A DNA stretch of 62,342 bases from Sulfurimonas sp. (GTDB lineage Bacteria > Campylobacterota > Campylobacteria > Campylobacterales > Sulfurimonadaceae): assembly GCF_019429335.1 (NCBI RefSeq), contig NZ_JAHYJB010000002.1:1-62342 (forward strand), written 5' to 3'. This document shows, one piece after another, positions 36,642-45,304 of the stretch; positions within the stretch are counted from its first letter, which is position 1; the number at the start of each line of letters is the position of its first letter. Both the position numbers and the translations under genes were made by a program. The notes under the pieces are model-generated. The model did no database searches and had not been told where the DNA came from. It saw nothing but the letters and a program-made list of their open reading frames with translations.

Positions 36642-37073
36642 TTAGCTTACTTTAGAAGATGAATCTATAACGCTTTTGTATATTTCTGAATTTTTTTTCA
36701 TAGCACTGATTAAAGCGGCAAACATAATGGAGTTTTTGCTCATCTCTGTAGTCTCAACATCCAAATCAACGCTGTTGGCGTCATTTCTTGCCATGTGACC
36801 GTCTCTAAAAAACGTTTTTGCTCTGCTTGATGATTTCTCATCCTGCAGGGGTATGTGCGCTGTGTTTGTTTGAGCCATCTCTAGTTTTGGGCTGTTTTTG
36901 TTTAAAATTTTTGCTTTTTCCTGCGCTAATGCGTTTTCAAAGCTGATATCTCTTGGTCTGTAAAAAGGAGTGTCGGCATTTGCAATATTTGAAGATATCA
37001 TATCTTGGCGAATTGCTCTAAAATCAAGTGCTTTTGCCGCTAATGCATGTGATGCTGAAATCTGTATGCTCAT
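36642..37073 (-). CDS. flgB: Flagellar proximal rod protein FlgB
   Basis: The 143-residue protein is the first gene of the flgB-flgC-fliE operon. AKALDFRAIRQDMISSNIANADTPFYRPRDISF is the axial-family N-terminus, and VDLDVETTEMSKNSIMFAALISAM the C-terminal signature. An AAGGAGTT site precedes the ATG, and a sigma-54-like promoter lies 27 bp upstream. Confidence 0.95.
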   Translation of the reverse strand: MSIQISASHALAAKALDFRAIRQDMISSNIANADTPFYRPRDISFENALAQEKAKILNKNSPKLEMAQTNTAHIPLQDEKSSSRAKTFFRDGHMARNDANSVDLDVETTEMSKNSIMFAALISAMKKNSEIYKSVIDSSSKVS

Positions 37074-37099
37074 CTTAACTCCTTTGATAAAACAGTACT

Positions 37100-37116
37100 A
37101 GCAAATAAAGTTCCAA
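37100..37116 (-). promoter_or_regulatory. Sigma-54 (RpoN) promoter of flgB-flgC-fliE
   Basis: On the minus strand TTGGAACTTTATTTGCT matches the -24/-12 consensus TTGGCACG-N4-TTGCT with the essential GG and GC doublets at correct spacing. Rod genes of epsilonproteobacteria are usually RpoN-dependent. Confidence 0.65.
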
Positions 37117-37219
37117 ATTGTAGTTTTTAGGTATTTAAGCATATCTTAATCACATCTGCTTCATAATGTTTGCCAAGGTTATTAGAGTAACCCGAATTTT
37201 TGTTTTACAAGGAGTTCTT

Positions 37220-37642
37220 ATGAAAAGAGCTGGTTTTACTATGATAGAGTTGATATTTGTTATCGTTATTTTAGGTATTTTGGCTGCGGTTGCGTTGCCA
37301 AGATTTATAGGTGTTTCTGAGCAGGCAGAGGCTGGTAAATGTCAAGCGTTTGTTGGTACACTAAATCGTACCGTTCTTCCTGCAATGTGGTCTAATATGG
37401 TTTTAAACAACCTTACTGTTGCAGAGGCTTTTACTGGTCCTTTGTTGCAAGCTCAGATAGTAGTACCAATAGAATGTGCGGATAATGCAGGAGATGATGA
37501 AGCAACAAGAGCTGCTAGTTTTATTGCTGCCGTTACAGGTCCAACTCTGTTTACAATAGAACTTGGAAATGGTAATTTTGATGTAAATGGAACTTTACCA
37601 ACTCGTACAGAGTCTCCTATCCTTTCATGGACTAAGCAATAA
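37220..37642 (+). CDS. Type IV pilin-like/pseudopilin protein
   Basis: The 140-residue product has a short basic leader, then the prepilin site AGFTMIELIFVIVILGILAA: cleavage before FTMIEL with Glu5 and a 20-residue hydrophobic helix. This class is processed by the PilD-type peptidase and built into type IV pili or type II secretion/competence pseudopili. The start at ATG 37220 follows AAGGAG; an upstream GTG-type extension lacks support. A second pilin-like gene lies 110 bp downstream. Confidence 0.8.
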   Translation: MKRAGFTMIELIFVIVILGILAAVALPRFIGVSEQAEAGKCQAFVGTLNRTVLPAMWSNMVLNNLTVAEAFTGPLLQAQIVVPIECADNAGDDEATRAASFIAAVTGPTLFTIELGNGNFDVNGTLPTRTESPILSWTKQ

Positions 37643-37660
37643 TTGCTCTCTCGTTTTCTC

Positions 37661-37690
37661 TCGTTCCCACGCTCCTGCGTGGGAATGCAT
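37661..37690. repeat. REP-type hairpin between pilin genes
   Basis: TTCCCACGC - TCCT - GCGTGGGAA within TCG...ATGCAT. This GC-rich hairpin resembles a repeat widely scattered in proteobacterial intergenic regions. It starts about 20 bp after the first pilin stop and may stabilise its mRNA. Confidence 0.65.
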
Positions 37691-37752
37691 ATAAAAGTAG
37701 TTGTTTTCAAGTTATTTTAGAATAATTTTAAAATTATTACCTAAGGTTTTTT

Positions 37753-38214
37753 ATGAACTCTTCTAGAGCTTTTACCATTATTGAGCTTATTTTTGTTATC
37801 GTTGTTTTAGGCATTTTAGCGGGGGTGGCTCTTCCAAAATTTGGCAAAACAAGAGAAATAGCAGATCTTGCCAAGGGTCGTGCGGATGTTGCAACTATTC
37901 GTACAGCTATTGTAAATGAGAGACAAACTCAGGTAATTAAAGGAAATCCTTTATATATAACAAAGCTGAGTCCGTCTACTTCGTCCACAACACTTTTTAC
38001 AGGTGATGGTGTTAACAGAACACTTTTAACATATGGCATAAAAGCAGGAACAGGCTCTGGTGATTGGGCTATTACAAGTGAGAATGTTTATACATTTAAA
38101 GTCGGTTCCACAACTACAACTTTTACTTATTATCCTACTGATTCAGGCTCAAATAAAGCAGGGACTTTCGTATGTACGCCTGATACTAACGATTGTAACG
38201 CATTAGTTGACTGA
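37753..38214 (+). CDS. Type IV pilin-like/pseudopilin protein 2
   Basis: The 153-residue product starts MNSSRAFTIIELIFVIVVLG, a prepilin signature with Glu5 and a short leader ending in Arg-Ala. The globular part is Ser/Thr-rich and ends with two cysteines (FVCTPDTNDCNALVD) that can form the C-terminal disulphide loop of many pilins. It shares only the N-terminal helix with the upstream paralogue. Its partner machinery is not in the window. Confidence 0.8.
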   Translation: MNSSRAFTIIELIFVIVVLGILAGVALPKFGKTREIADLAKGRADVATIRTAIVNERQTQVIKGNPLYITKLSPSTSSTTLFTGDGVNRTLLTYGIKAGTGSGDWAITSENVYTFKVGSTTTTFTYYPTDSGSNKAGTFVCTPDTNDCNALVD

Positions 38215-38256
38215 TAAATTTTTATTTTTTCTAAAGTATCGGACCGTCTGAAAACT

Positions 38257-40191
38257 TTGCACTACTACAACATAGCACTTCTTAACTCACCGCTAGAATC
38301 GTTTACATATCAATCATATAAGACAATAGAAATCGGCACAAAAGTAAAGATAAATGTGAGAAACAGGGATGCTTTTGGAGTGGTTCTATCCACATGTAAA
38401 AAACCTGAGTTTGAAACAAACGAGATTTTGGAAGTTTATGATGCTTATTACTCTGAGCAACAGCTTTTGCTTGCTAAGTTTATAGCTTCTTACTATTTTT
38501 GTTCGCTTGGTGAAGCGCTTGGGCTTATGCTGGCGTATGTGGCGACACATTCACAAGTAGAACTTGGGAACGAGAGCAAAGACTGCCACGTCGCTACGCT
38601 CCTCGCAGTGACGGACTTCGTCATTGCGAGCGAGCACAACCTCGTCATTGCGAGCGAAGCGCGGCAATCTCACAGTAACATTGTTCTCTCAGACAAACAA
38701 AAAGAGGCTTTAGCTTTTTTAAAAAAGCATAAGACCTCTCTTCTTTTTGGCGATACCGGCAGCGGAAAAACAGAAATCTACATGTACTATTTTAGTGAGA
38801 TGATAGAGCAAAACAAACGCTCTATTTTTCTTATGCCTGAAATTTCTCTGACTCCGCAAATGAACCAAAGACTGCACAATCATTTTGGCGATGCAGTTGT
38901 TATGTGGCACTCAAAACTTACCCCAAAGCAGAAAAAAGAGGCGCTGGAGAAGATTTATGACGGAAGAGCAAAGATAATAGCAGGTCCCCGTTCGGCTCTG
39001 TTTTTGCCCATCAAAGAGCTAGGTCTTATAGTTGTGGATGAGGAGCATGACGACAGCTACAAGTCGTCTTCAAGACCTCGTTACAACGCAAGAGACATCG
39101 CTATATATATGGGGAAGCTCTATGACATTCCCGTTGTTTTGGGAAGTGCTACGCCAAGCTTGAGTACCTACGTAAAGTTTCCACATGTAAGACTTAAAGG
39201 GGGGTTTTATAACTCTAAAAAAGAGTTTGTTTATGAGAGGAGTGCAGAGAGTTTGTCACCTTTGATAATGGAGAGTCTAAAAAAGAGTCTCCTTGCCAAA
39301 GAGCAGACAATAGTTTTTCTCCCTACACGTGCAAATTTCAAGTATCTTATCTGCTCAGATTGCGGACATACCCATAAGTGCGTTTTTTGCAGTGTCGGAA
39401 TGAGCATCCATCAAAAAACGCGCTCTCTCAAGTGCCACTACTGCAATTTTGCACAGGCAATTCCGCAGGTTTGTTCTGAGTGCAAAGGTCATAATCTCTC
39501 AAGTTCAAGGCTGGGAACCGCAGAAGCCGTTAAAGAGATAAAAGAGGCGTTTACAGATGCTGCGGTTGAGCAGTTTGACAGAGATGTTATAACTACGACA
39601 AACAAGCTAAAAAGTGCGCTAAAGAGATTTAACGACAAAGAGATTGATATCTTGGTCGGAACTCAGATGCTAAGCAAAGGGCATGACTATCATGGGGTCG
39701 CGCAGGCAATTGTTTTAGGCATGGACAACATGTTAAATATGAGCGACTACAGAGCAAGAGAAAAGGCGTTGTCAACTCTCGTCCAAGTAGCGGGGAGAAG
39801 CGGGCGAAAAGAGAGTGCAAAAGTTCTGGTGCAGAGTTTTAACGAGAGCTTTTTTAGTGCTTATGTTGATAAGTATGAGGATTTTCTAGAAGAGGAGAAA
39901 GAGTACCGCAAAGAGCTCTATCCGCCCTATAAAAAGCTTTGCCGCATACTTTTCTCACACAAAAACGGCATAAAAGCTCAGGAGGCGATGAATGAGATGC
40001 AGCAGTGTCTGAAAAATTTCTCAAACGTGGAGATAGTAGGATACGGAAAATGCGCTATTGAGAGGGTTGCGGATAAGTACAGGTTTGAGATACTTCTGCG
40101 CTCAGATAAGAGCACGGATATTATAAAAGCGATTTCTACATGTAAGAATGGTCTGGCGGAGATAGACATGGATCCTATCGAATTTGGCTAG
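38257..40191 (+). CDS. priA: Primosomal helicase PriA
   Basis: The 644-residue restart helicase loads DnaB at stalled forks. Walker A is in LLFGDTGSGKTEIY, Walker B in VVDEEHDDSYK, and the eight-cysteine zinc region runs from CSDCGHTHKCVFC to CSEC. The start is a TTG at 38257 (HYYNIALLNSPLESF) with no better ATG in frame. Residues about 109-139 (38581-38672) are encoded by a palindromic repeat element and are probably not part of the ancestral protein. The end overlaps the Nudix gene by 4 bp. Confidence 0.92.
   Translation: MHYYNIALLNSPLESFTYQSYKTIEIGTKVKINVRNRDAFGVVLSTCKKPEFETNEILEVYDAYYSEQQLLLAKFIASYYFCSLGEALGLMLAYVATHSQVELGNESKDCHVATLLAVTDFVIASEHNLVIASEARQSHSNIVLSDKQKEALAFLKKHKTSLLFGDTGSGKTEIYMYYFSEMIEQNKRSIFLMPEISLTPQMNQRLHNHFGDAVVMWHSKLTPKQKKEALEKIYDGRAKIIAGPRSALFLPIKELGLIVVDEEHDDSYKSSSRPRYNARDIAIYMGKLYDIPVVLGSATPSLSTYVKFPHVRLKGGFYNSKKEFVYERSAESLSPLIMESLKKSLLAKEQTIVFLPTRANFKYLICSDCGHTHKCVFCSVGMSIHQKTRSLKCHYCNFAQAIPQVCSECKGHNLSSSRLGTAEAVKEIKEAFTDAAVEQFDRDVITTTNKLKSALKRFNDKEIDILVGTQMLSKGHDYHGVAQAIVLGMDNMLNMSDYRAREKALSTLVQVAGRSGRKESAKVLVQSFNESFFSAYVDKYEDFLEEEKEYRKELYPPYKKLCRILFSHKNGIKAQEAMNEMQQCLKNFSNVEIVGYGKCAIERVADKYRFEILLRSDKSTDIIKAISTCKNGLAEIDMDPIEFG
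38581..38672 (+). repeat. Palindromic repeat inserted in frame within priA
   Basis: Left half GACTGCCACGTCGCTACGC...GTGACGGA and right half CGTCATTGCGAGCGAAGCGC...ATCTC are imperfect inverted copies. CGTCATTGCGAGCGA is also directly repeated (38620-38634, 38643-38657). The type is a common bacterial REP-like repeat, here translated as about 31 residues between the N-terminal and helicase parts of PriA. Confidence 0.8.
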
Positions 40192-40754
40192 AGAGAGTGT
40201 TGATTGTCAAAAAACCAGTAAAACGCCATCATTACGCCCGTAGTCTTCTGGTAGCTCTCGTCAAACATAAATTTTTTTGCACTCTCAAGCGGGACATAAA
40301 CAACCTCTATATCCTCATCATCAAGTCCGCCGCCGTTATTTACCTTCATGGAGTCATCGCAAGCGGCGTAGTAGAGCGTTTGATGTGTTCCTGATATTCC
40401 TACGCTTGTATAAAAAGAGCTGATTTTTTGGATATTTTCTATCGGTATGTTATAACCGCACTCTTCTAAGATTTCCTCTTTTGCGATTTGGTCATGGCTT
40501 AGATTTTTATCAACTATCCCTGCACAAAGTTCGTACATCATCCCGTTTTCTCTGTTTTTGTTTAAAACTGTAGCGTGAAGCTGTTTTACAAGGATAAAAG
40601 CATTTTTTTCTCTGTGCCAAAGCAGCACTGCAACGCTATCATGCGCGATGACTGCTTCCCATACCCTATCTACACCTTTTAGAGAGTAGTTAATCAAGAT
40701 GGGTTTTATAAATCTAGGATTCTCAAGATTCTGAATCGAGTTTATCTTGTACAC
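40188..40754 (-). CDS. Nudix hydrolase (ADP-ribose/nucleotide-sugar type)
   Basis: The 188-residue protein has a Nudix box, AGIVDKNLSHDQIAKEEILEECGY. The EEILEECG metal-binding half is intact, but the upstream Glu of GX5E is Leu and the Arg of REUXEE is Glu. The fold around LLWHREKNAFILVKQ and YYAACDDSMKV fits nucleoside-diphosphate-sugar pyrophosphatases. It begins 32 bp inside the upstream peptidase gene, on the same strand. Substrate unknown. Confidence 0.8.
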   Translation of the reverse strand: MYKINSIQNLENPRFIKPILINYSLKGVDRVWEAVIAHDSVAVLLWHREKNAFILVKQLHATVLNKNRENGMMYELCAGIVDKNLSHDQIAKEEILEECGYNIPIENIQKISSFYTSVGISGTHQTLYYAACDDSMKVNNGGGLDDEDIEVVYVPLESAKKFMFDESYQKTTGVMMAFYWFFDNQHSL

Positions 40755-41931
40755 ACTGCTCCCCGTTAAAAAAGTAGCAGACGTTATCAGGCATAGAGAC
40801 TCTTGTGAATTTTGTTTCGTTTGTTACATGGAGGTTGAGGCTCTGGTCGTAGTTCGATTTAAGTTTTAAAAATGCTGTTCTCTCGGTACCTTTTAGCTTC
40901 TTGGTGGCTACTTGAACGACTCTTAGAGGGTCTATTGCTCGACCGTCTTTATAGAGGCCAAAGTGAAGATGAGGGCCAGTTGAGAGTCCCGTGCTTCCTA
41001 CATAGCCGATGACTTGGCCTTTTTTAACTGCAGAGCCACTCCTCAACCCTTTTTTAAAAGAGTTTTGGTGTGCATAAAGACTCAAATAACCGTTACTGTG
41101 CTCTATTTTTATCAGTTTTCCATAGCCTCTGGTTTCGCCTATAAAAGCCACTCTTCCATCTCCTGCCGCTATAATTGGGGTACCGCGCCCAGCTGCGTAG
41201 TCAACGCCTTGATGGGCGCGATATTTTTTAAGCACCGGGTGAAATCTTCTTTTTGTAAAGCGCGATGAAATTCTTGCGTTGTTAACAGGTGTTGCGAGTA
41301 AAAATCCCTCAACTTCGTTTCCATCTTGGTTGTAAAACCTGTCGTCGCTGTTTAGGTATATGAAGTGTTTTTTGCCCCTCATTTCGATCATAGCTGCCTT
41401 TAGTGTCGGCATTGAGAACGGCTTGCCTAGACGATATTTTTGCTCATACACCATAGCAAGCGTATCGCCTTTTCTGAGGTCATTTTTAAAGTTAAGGGAG
41501 TTTTGAAAACTTGAGACAAAAATCTTTGCAAGTTTTTTTGAACCTGTCTCTCTTATGATATCTAGATATGGAGAATGCTCTATTTTGAGAGTAAAAGCTT
41601 CGGTTCTCGTTTCGCTGATAATAGGGATAGTTTCAAAGAGATACTGCCCATTATTTTTGTATATATGAATTTGAAGTTCATCATTTAGAGGAATAAAAAC
41701 CTGAGAAATATCTCCGTTTTTCTCTCTTGAGATTTGGCAGTGAACGCCCGATAAAATCTCTTCACTAAGCTGCTGTTCATCTCCGTCTAGATTGTAATAA
41801 AGCGGTCTTAAGGGGAGATTGTTTCTCTCTAAAAACGTCAGATAAGTCTCGCCGCTGCTCCAGCGGAATGTCTCAACGCGTGCGCCAAATAGGGATGTAG
41901 TCAAGAATAAAAGTATAAATAATCGAATCAT
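40723..41931 (-). CDS. M23 (LytM) peptidoglycan peptidase, Csd3-like
   Basis: The 402-residue exported protein has a signal peptide (IRLFILLFLTTSLFGA) and a C-terminal LytM zinc metallopeptidase domain with HQGVDYAAG and GPHLHFGL zinc ligands. Length and layout match Helicobacter Csd3/HdpA (403 residues), a DD-endopeptidase/carboxypeptidase that shapes the cell wall and cell curvature. Domain assignment is firm; Csd3 orthology is inferred from length and the clade. Confidence 0.85.
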   Translation of the reverse strand: MIRLFILLFLTTSLFGARVETFRWSSGETYLTFLERNNLPLRPLYYNLDGDEQQLSEEILSGVHCQISREKNGDISQVFIPLNDELQIHIYKNNGQYLFETIPIISETRTEAFTLKIEHSPYLDIIRETGSKKLAKIFVSSFQNSLNFKNDLRKGDTLAMVYEQKYRLGKPFSMPTLKAAMIEMRGKKHFIYLNSDDRFYNQDGNEVEGFLLATPVNNARISSRFTKRRFHPVLKKYRAHQGVDYAAGRGTPIIAAGDGRVAFIGETRGYGKLIKIEHSNGYLSLYAHQNSFKKGLRSGSAVKKGQVIGYVGSTGLSTGPHLHFGLYKDGRAIDPLRVVQVATKKLKGTERTAFLKLKSNYDQSLNLHVTNETKFTRVSMPDNVCYFFNGEQCVQDKLDSES

Positions 41932-42044
41932 TTGCTATAACCGTAACCATAAATTTTAAAATAATTTTTAAAACTTTAACAAAATTTGCCTTAGTGTGAG
42001 GTTTGTTTGATATAATCGCATTATATTATTTACAAAGTGAAAAA

Positions 42045-42953
42045 ATGAAGAAAATATTTCTATTTTTATTTATATCTCTAAAGCTTTTCGGAGCGGTTGT
42101 CGAGGCCCCTATTAAAGGGATTAATGATGACGCGACAGAGGTCACTGTAGAGGTTGAGAAGATTGATGTAGGTGTGAGTGGTTTTATAGTTCATGAGATT
42201 TCGCAGGGACATACGACAATTTTAAAAAATGCCGTAGTGAAGAGTTTTGATGAGAAGAGTAAAATTGCAAAAGTCGCAATAAGCGAGTATGATGCTCTAA
42301 ACAGCGGCGCTTTGCCAGATGGAAAATGGGAAGTAAAAGTCGGAGATATGGCTGTTTTGGCTTTTGGATATACAAGGGGTTTGCTGATAGCTCCAAATGA
42401 AGATATCTATTACAGAGTTACAAAAAACTCAAAATTGCAGTGGGTTCACCCTGATATTTTTGCAACCCTTTTGTCGTTTAACGGACATCCTACACCAATA
42501 AGAAGTGATTTTACCCAGATGAGCGTTGAGAGTTCTGTAGGTTTGGTGTTTATTTATTTGGACGAGAGAGTCTATACATTGGATGCAAAAAGTTTTAACA
42601 TTTTAGCCATTACAGATGCAAAACTAGAGCAAAAAGAGACAAATCTTCCGTTTTATACAAGGGTTCCTAGGATTAATGCCAATTGGTGGGGAGATGGAAG
42701 CGACGAACTTGAGGAGTATGAACCTTACTACTACGAACTGATGCTAATAGCAAATCCGCAAAACAAAGAGCTTCATGAGATTCTAAAAAGCGGTAGCAAA
42801 AAACTAAAAGAATTACTTGAAGAATTTAATTCTGGAGGAATAAAACATAATAAACAAAAAGTATTTAAACCGTTTGAAGTATTTAAATCATCTGAAGAAT
42901 TTAATTCCGGAGGAATAAAAAATGATAAACAAAAAGTATTTAAACCATTTTAG
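42045..42953 (+). CDS. pgbA: Plasminogen-binding-protein-A-like (PgbA N-terminal domain)
   Basis: The 302-residue product starts KKIFLFLFISLKLFGAVVEAPI, a signal peptide followed by the conserved beta-rich PgbA-type N-terminal domain (VGDMAVLAFGYTRGLLIAPN). In H. pylori PgbA is a surface protein, but in free-living relatives the role is unknown. I prefer ATG 42045 to the upstream in-frame start because the signal peptide begins there. The C-terminal 45 residues come from a 75-bp tandem duplication of the downstream gene's start region. It overlaps glcD by 32 bp. Confidence 0.75.
   Translation: MKKIFLFLFISLKLFGAVVEAPIKGINDDATEVTVEVEKIDVGVSGFIVHEISQGHTTILKNAVVKSFDEKSKIAKVAISEYDALNSGALPDGKWEVKVGDMAVLAFGYTRGLLIAPNEDIYYRVTKNSKLQWVHPDIFATLLSFNGHPTPIRSDFTQMSVESSVGLVFIYLDERVYTLDAKSFNILAITDAKLEQKETNLPFYTRVPRINANWWGDGSDELEEYEPYYYELMLIANPQNKELHEILKSGSKKLKELLEEFNSGGIKHNKQKVFKPFEVFKSSEEFNSGGIKNDKQKVFKPF
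42818..42950 (+). repeat. 75-bp tandem duplication at the pgbA-glcD junction
   Basis: 42818-42875 and 42893-42950 are near-identical 58-bp segments, 75 bp apart (25 codons). Each contains a GGAGGA ribosome-binding site and the AAACAAAAAGTATTTAAACC of the glcD start. In copy 1 the start codon is changed (ACATAATAAAC against AAATGATAAAC). Confidence 0.9.
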
Positions 42954-44307
42954 GAGCATTGTCGGCGAAGAAAATATCTACTACGACAAAGCGCATTTAA
43001 TAGCCTACTCTTATGATGCAACACGTGAGCATTTTGAGCCTGACGCAGTTATATTTCCAAGAGATGAAGATGATATAAGCAAGATTCTAAAGTACTGCAA
43101 TGAGCATAGAATCATTATAGTTCCTCGCGGTGCAGGAAGCGGTTTTACGGGCGGAGCACTTCCAAGCAGCGGCGGAATTGTGTTGGCTATGGAAAAGCAT
43201 ATGAATAAAATTCTAGAGATTGATATGAAAAACATGGTTGCAGTCGTTCAGCCGGGAGTTATTAACATGGATTTGCAAAAGGCAGTTGAAGAGGTGGGAC
43301 TTTTCTATCCGCCAGATCCTGCTTCTCAAGAGTACTCAAGCATCGGCGGTAATGTGAGCGAAAACGCAGGCGGTATGAGAGCTGCGAAGTACGGTATTAC
43401 AAAAGATTATGTCATGGCAACTCGTGCGGTACTTCCAAACGGAGATATCATTAAAGCCGGAAAGAGAACCATAAAAGATGTGGCAGGATACAATATCAGC
43501 GGCATCTTAATCGCATCAGAGGGGACTTTGGCGGTGCTTAGCGAAATAACGCTAAAACTTATCCCAAAACCGAAAATGACAAAAACTGCAATGGGTATTT
43601 TCCCGACCGTGAGTATGGCTATGGAAGCGGTCTATAAAACTATGGCAAGCGGAATTACGCCTGTTGCAATGGAATTTTTAGATAATTTAACCATAAGAGC
43701 GGTTGAGCAGACTTACAAAAAAGGGCTTCCTATTGATGCTGGTGCGCTTTTGGTGACAGATGTTGACGGAAATCTTGAAGAGGATTTGAACTATCAACTC
43801 TCCCAGATTGAGAAAGTTTTTCGCGAAAACGGATGCAGTGAGTTTAAGGTCGCAAAAGATGATAAAGAGGCAAAAGATATCTGGTTTGCAAGAAGAAACG
43901 CATCTCCTTCGCTGAGTGTTTATGGAAGCAAAAAGTTAAATGAAGACGTAACTGTTCCACGCTCTGCGCTGCCTGAGTTGTTAGAGAGATTTTATGCAAT
44001 TGCCGATAAATACAATATTAAAATCCCATGCTTTGGGCATACTGGGGATGGCAATGTTCATACAAACGTAATGGTTGACGGCAAAGACCCAGAGCAGGTA
44101 AAGATTGCTTATCGGGCGATAGAAGAGGTGTTTCAGGCTACTATCGATTTAGGCGGTACACTTAGCGGAGAGCATGGCATAGGTCTTGCAAAAGCTCCCT
44201 ACATGTCGATGGCGTTTACTCCCGAAGAGATGGCTCTATTTAAATCTATTAAGATGGCGTTTGACCCAAACAACATCCTTAATCCTGCAAAGATGGGATT
44301 AAATTAA
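42922..44307 (+). CDS. glcD: FAD-linked oxidase, GlcD-type (glycolate/D-lactate)
   Basis: The 461-residue flavoprotein has the FAD-binding PCMH core (VPRGAGSGFTGGALPSSGG, SIGGNVSENAGGMRAAKYG) and the C-terminal substrate and metal region (CFGHTGDGNVHTNVM, GTLSGEHGIGLAKAPYM). Members oxidise glycolate or D-lactate and pass electrons to the quinone pool with GlcE/GlcF, which are not in this window. The ATG follows GGAGGA by 6 bp. Substrate cannot be decided from sequence. Confidence 0.88.
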   Translation: MINKKYLNHFRSIVGEENIYYDKAHLIAYSYDATREHFEPDAVIFPRDEDDISKILKYCNEHRIIIVPRGAGSGFTGGALPSSGGIVLAMEKHMNKILEIDMKNMVAVVQPGVINMDLQKAVEEVGLFYPPDPASQEYSSIGGNVSENAGGMRAAKYGITKDYVMATRAVLPNGDIIKAGKRTIKDVAGYNISGILIASEGTLAVLSEITLKLIPKPKMTKTAMGIFPTVSMAMEAVYKTMASGITPVAMEFLDNLTIRAVEQTYKKGLPIDAGALLVTDVDGNLEEDLNYQLSQIEKVFRENGCSEFKVAKDDKEAKDIWFARRNASPSLSVYGSKKLNEDVTVPRSALPELLERFYAIADKYNIKIPCFGHTGDGNVHTNVMVDGKDPEQVKIAYRAIEEVFQATIDLGGTLSGEHGIGLAKAPYMSMAFTPEEMALFKSIKMAFDPNNILNPAKMGLN

Positions 44308-44407
44308 TAATCCCATAGAGTAAAAAAGATATATTTGTTATGTTTTTTTATAGATTAGTGTTATTGTGTCATAATAAAACCTAGATATAGAGGTGGGGAG
44401 TTTTTTG

Positions 44408-45304
44408 GTGCCGATTTTTAAAAAAATTTATAATCACGTCAAACTTTTTATAACATCATTTATAGACAAAGACCTCACCTTTTATGCTGCAAGTCTTAGC
44501 TTTTATACCATATTAACGCTGATTCCCCTTCTGCTCATAGTTCTTACGCTCTTTACCTCTCTGCCAAATTTTTCAGAGCATTATGTCAAGATTCAGGAGT
44601 TTATATTTTCAAACCTTATGCCGGTAAACTCTGACACGCTGATGGGGCATATAAACTCATTTTTACAAAATTCAATCAAGATGAGCATGATAAGTTTTGC
44701 AGTAATCATCGTCTCTTCGCTCCTCTTTTTTCAAAACTTCGAGTATATAGCCAATAAGATATTTCATGCAAAAAACAGGGGGGTCTGGCAGTCTGTAACT
44801 ACGTTTTGGACTCTTTTGACATTAACACCTATAGGACTTGGAGTCTCTTTTTATATAACAGGTTACGCTGCTTCTTTGATGGCAAGCAGCGAGTATACGT
44901 CTTGGATTAACATACTGCCTTATGTTCCATATCTCATTATTTGGGCGCTCTTTTTTCTTATATTTCAAATATCGGCAAACACTAAAATCAGCGCAAAAGC
45001 TTCGCTTATCAGCTCATTTGTGACATCAATAATTTTTAGTGTTGCAAAAAACGGTTTTATCTACTACGTTTTTTACAACAAAGCATATGAGACAATGTAC
45101 GGCTCATTCTCTATTCTCATCTTTCTATTTTTATGGATTTATGCCTCATGGATTATCTTTGTCTACGGCCTTAAACTATGCTACATTATAAATCGCATGT
45201 ATGAAAACAGAGCTTCCAAAGAGAAGCAGACTCCACATGAAAAACCTCATGAAAACAGCCCCGATGGAGAGCGTGAGATAAAAATAGAAGAGGTAGGGGT
45301 TTAG
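44408..45304 (+). CDS. yihY: YihY/BrkB-family inner-membrane protein
   Basis: About 298 residues with six predicted membrane helices: FYAASLSFYTILTLIPLLLIVL is the family signature, and LFLWIYASWIIFVYGLKLCYI the C-terminal one. The family was once called RNase BN by mistake; transport or envelope roles are likelier. Starts are GTG 44393, TTG 44405 or GTG 44408; the last is best spaced from GGGGAG at 44395-44400. The hydrophilic C-terminal tail overlaps comEC by 129 bp on the other strand. Confidence 0.82.
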   Translation: MPIFKKIYNHVKLFITSFIDKDLTFYAASLSFYTILTLIPLLLIVLTLFTSLPNFSEHYVKIQEFIFSNLMPVNSDTLMGHINSFLQNSIKMSMISFAVIIVSSLLFFQNFEYIANKIFHAKNRGVWQSVTTFWTLLTLTPIGLGVSFYITGYAASLMASSEYTSWINILPYVPYLIIWALFFLIFQISANTKISAKASLISSFVTSIIFSVAKNGFIYYVFYNKAYETMYGSFSILIFLFLWIYASWIIFVYGLKLCYIINRMYENRASKEKQTPHEKPHENSPDGEREIKIEEVGV

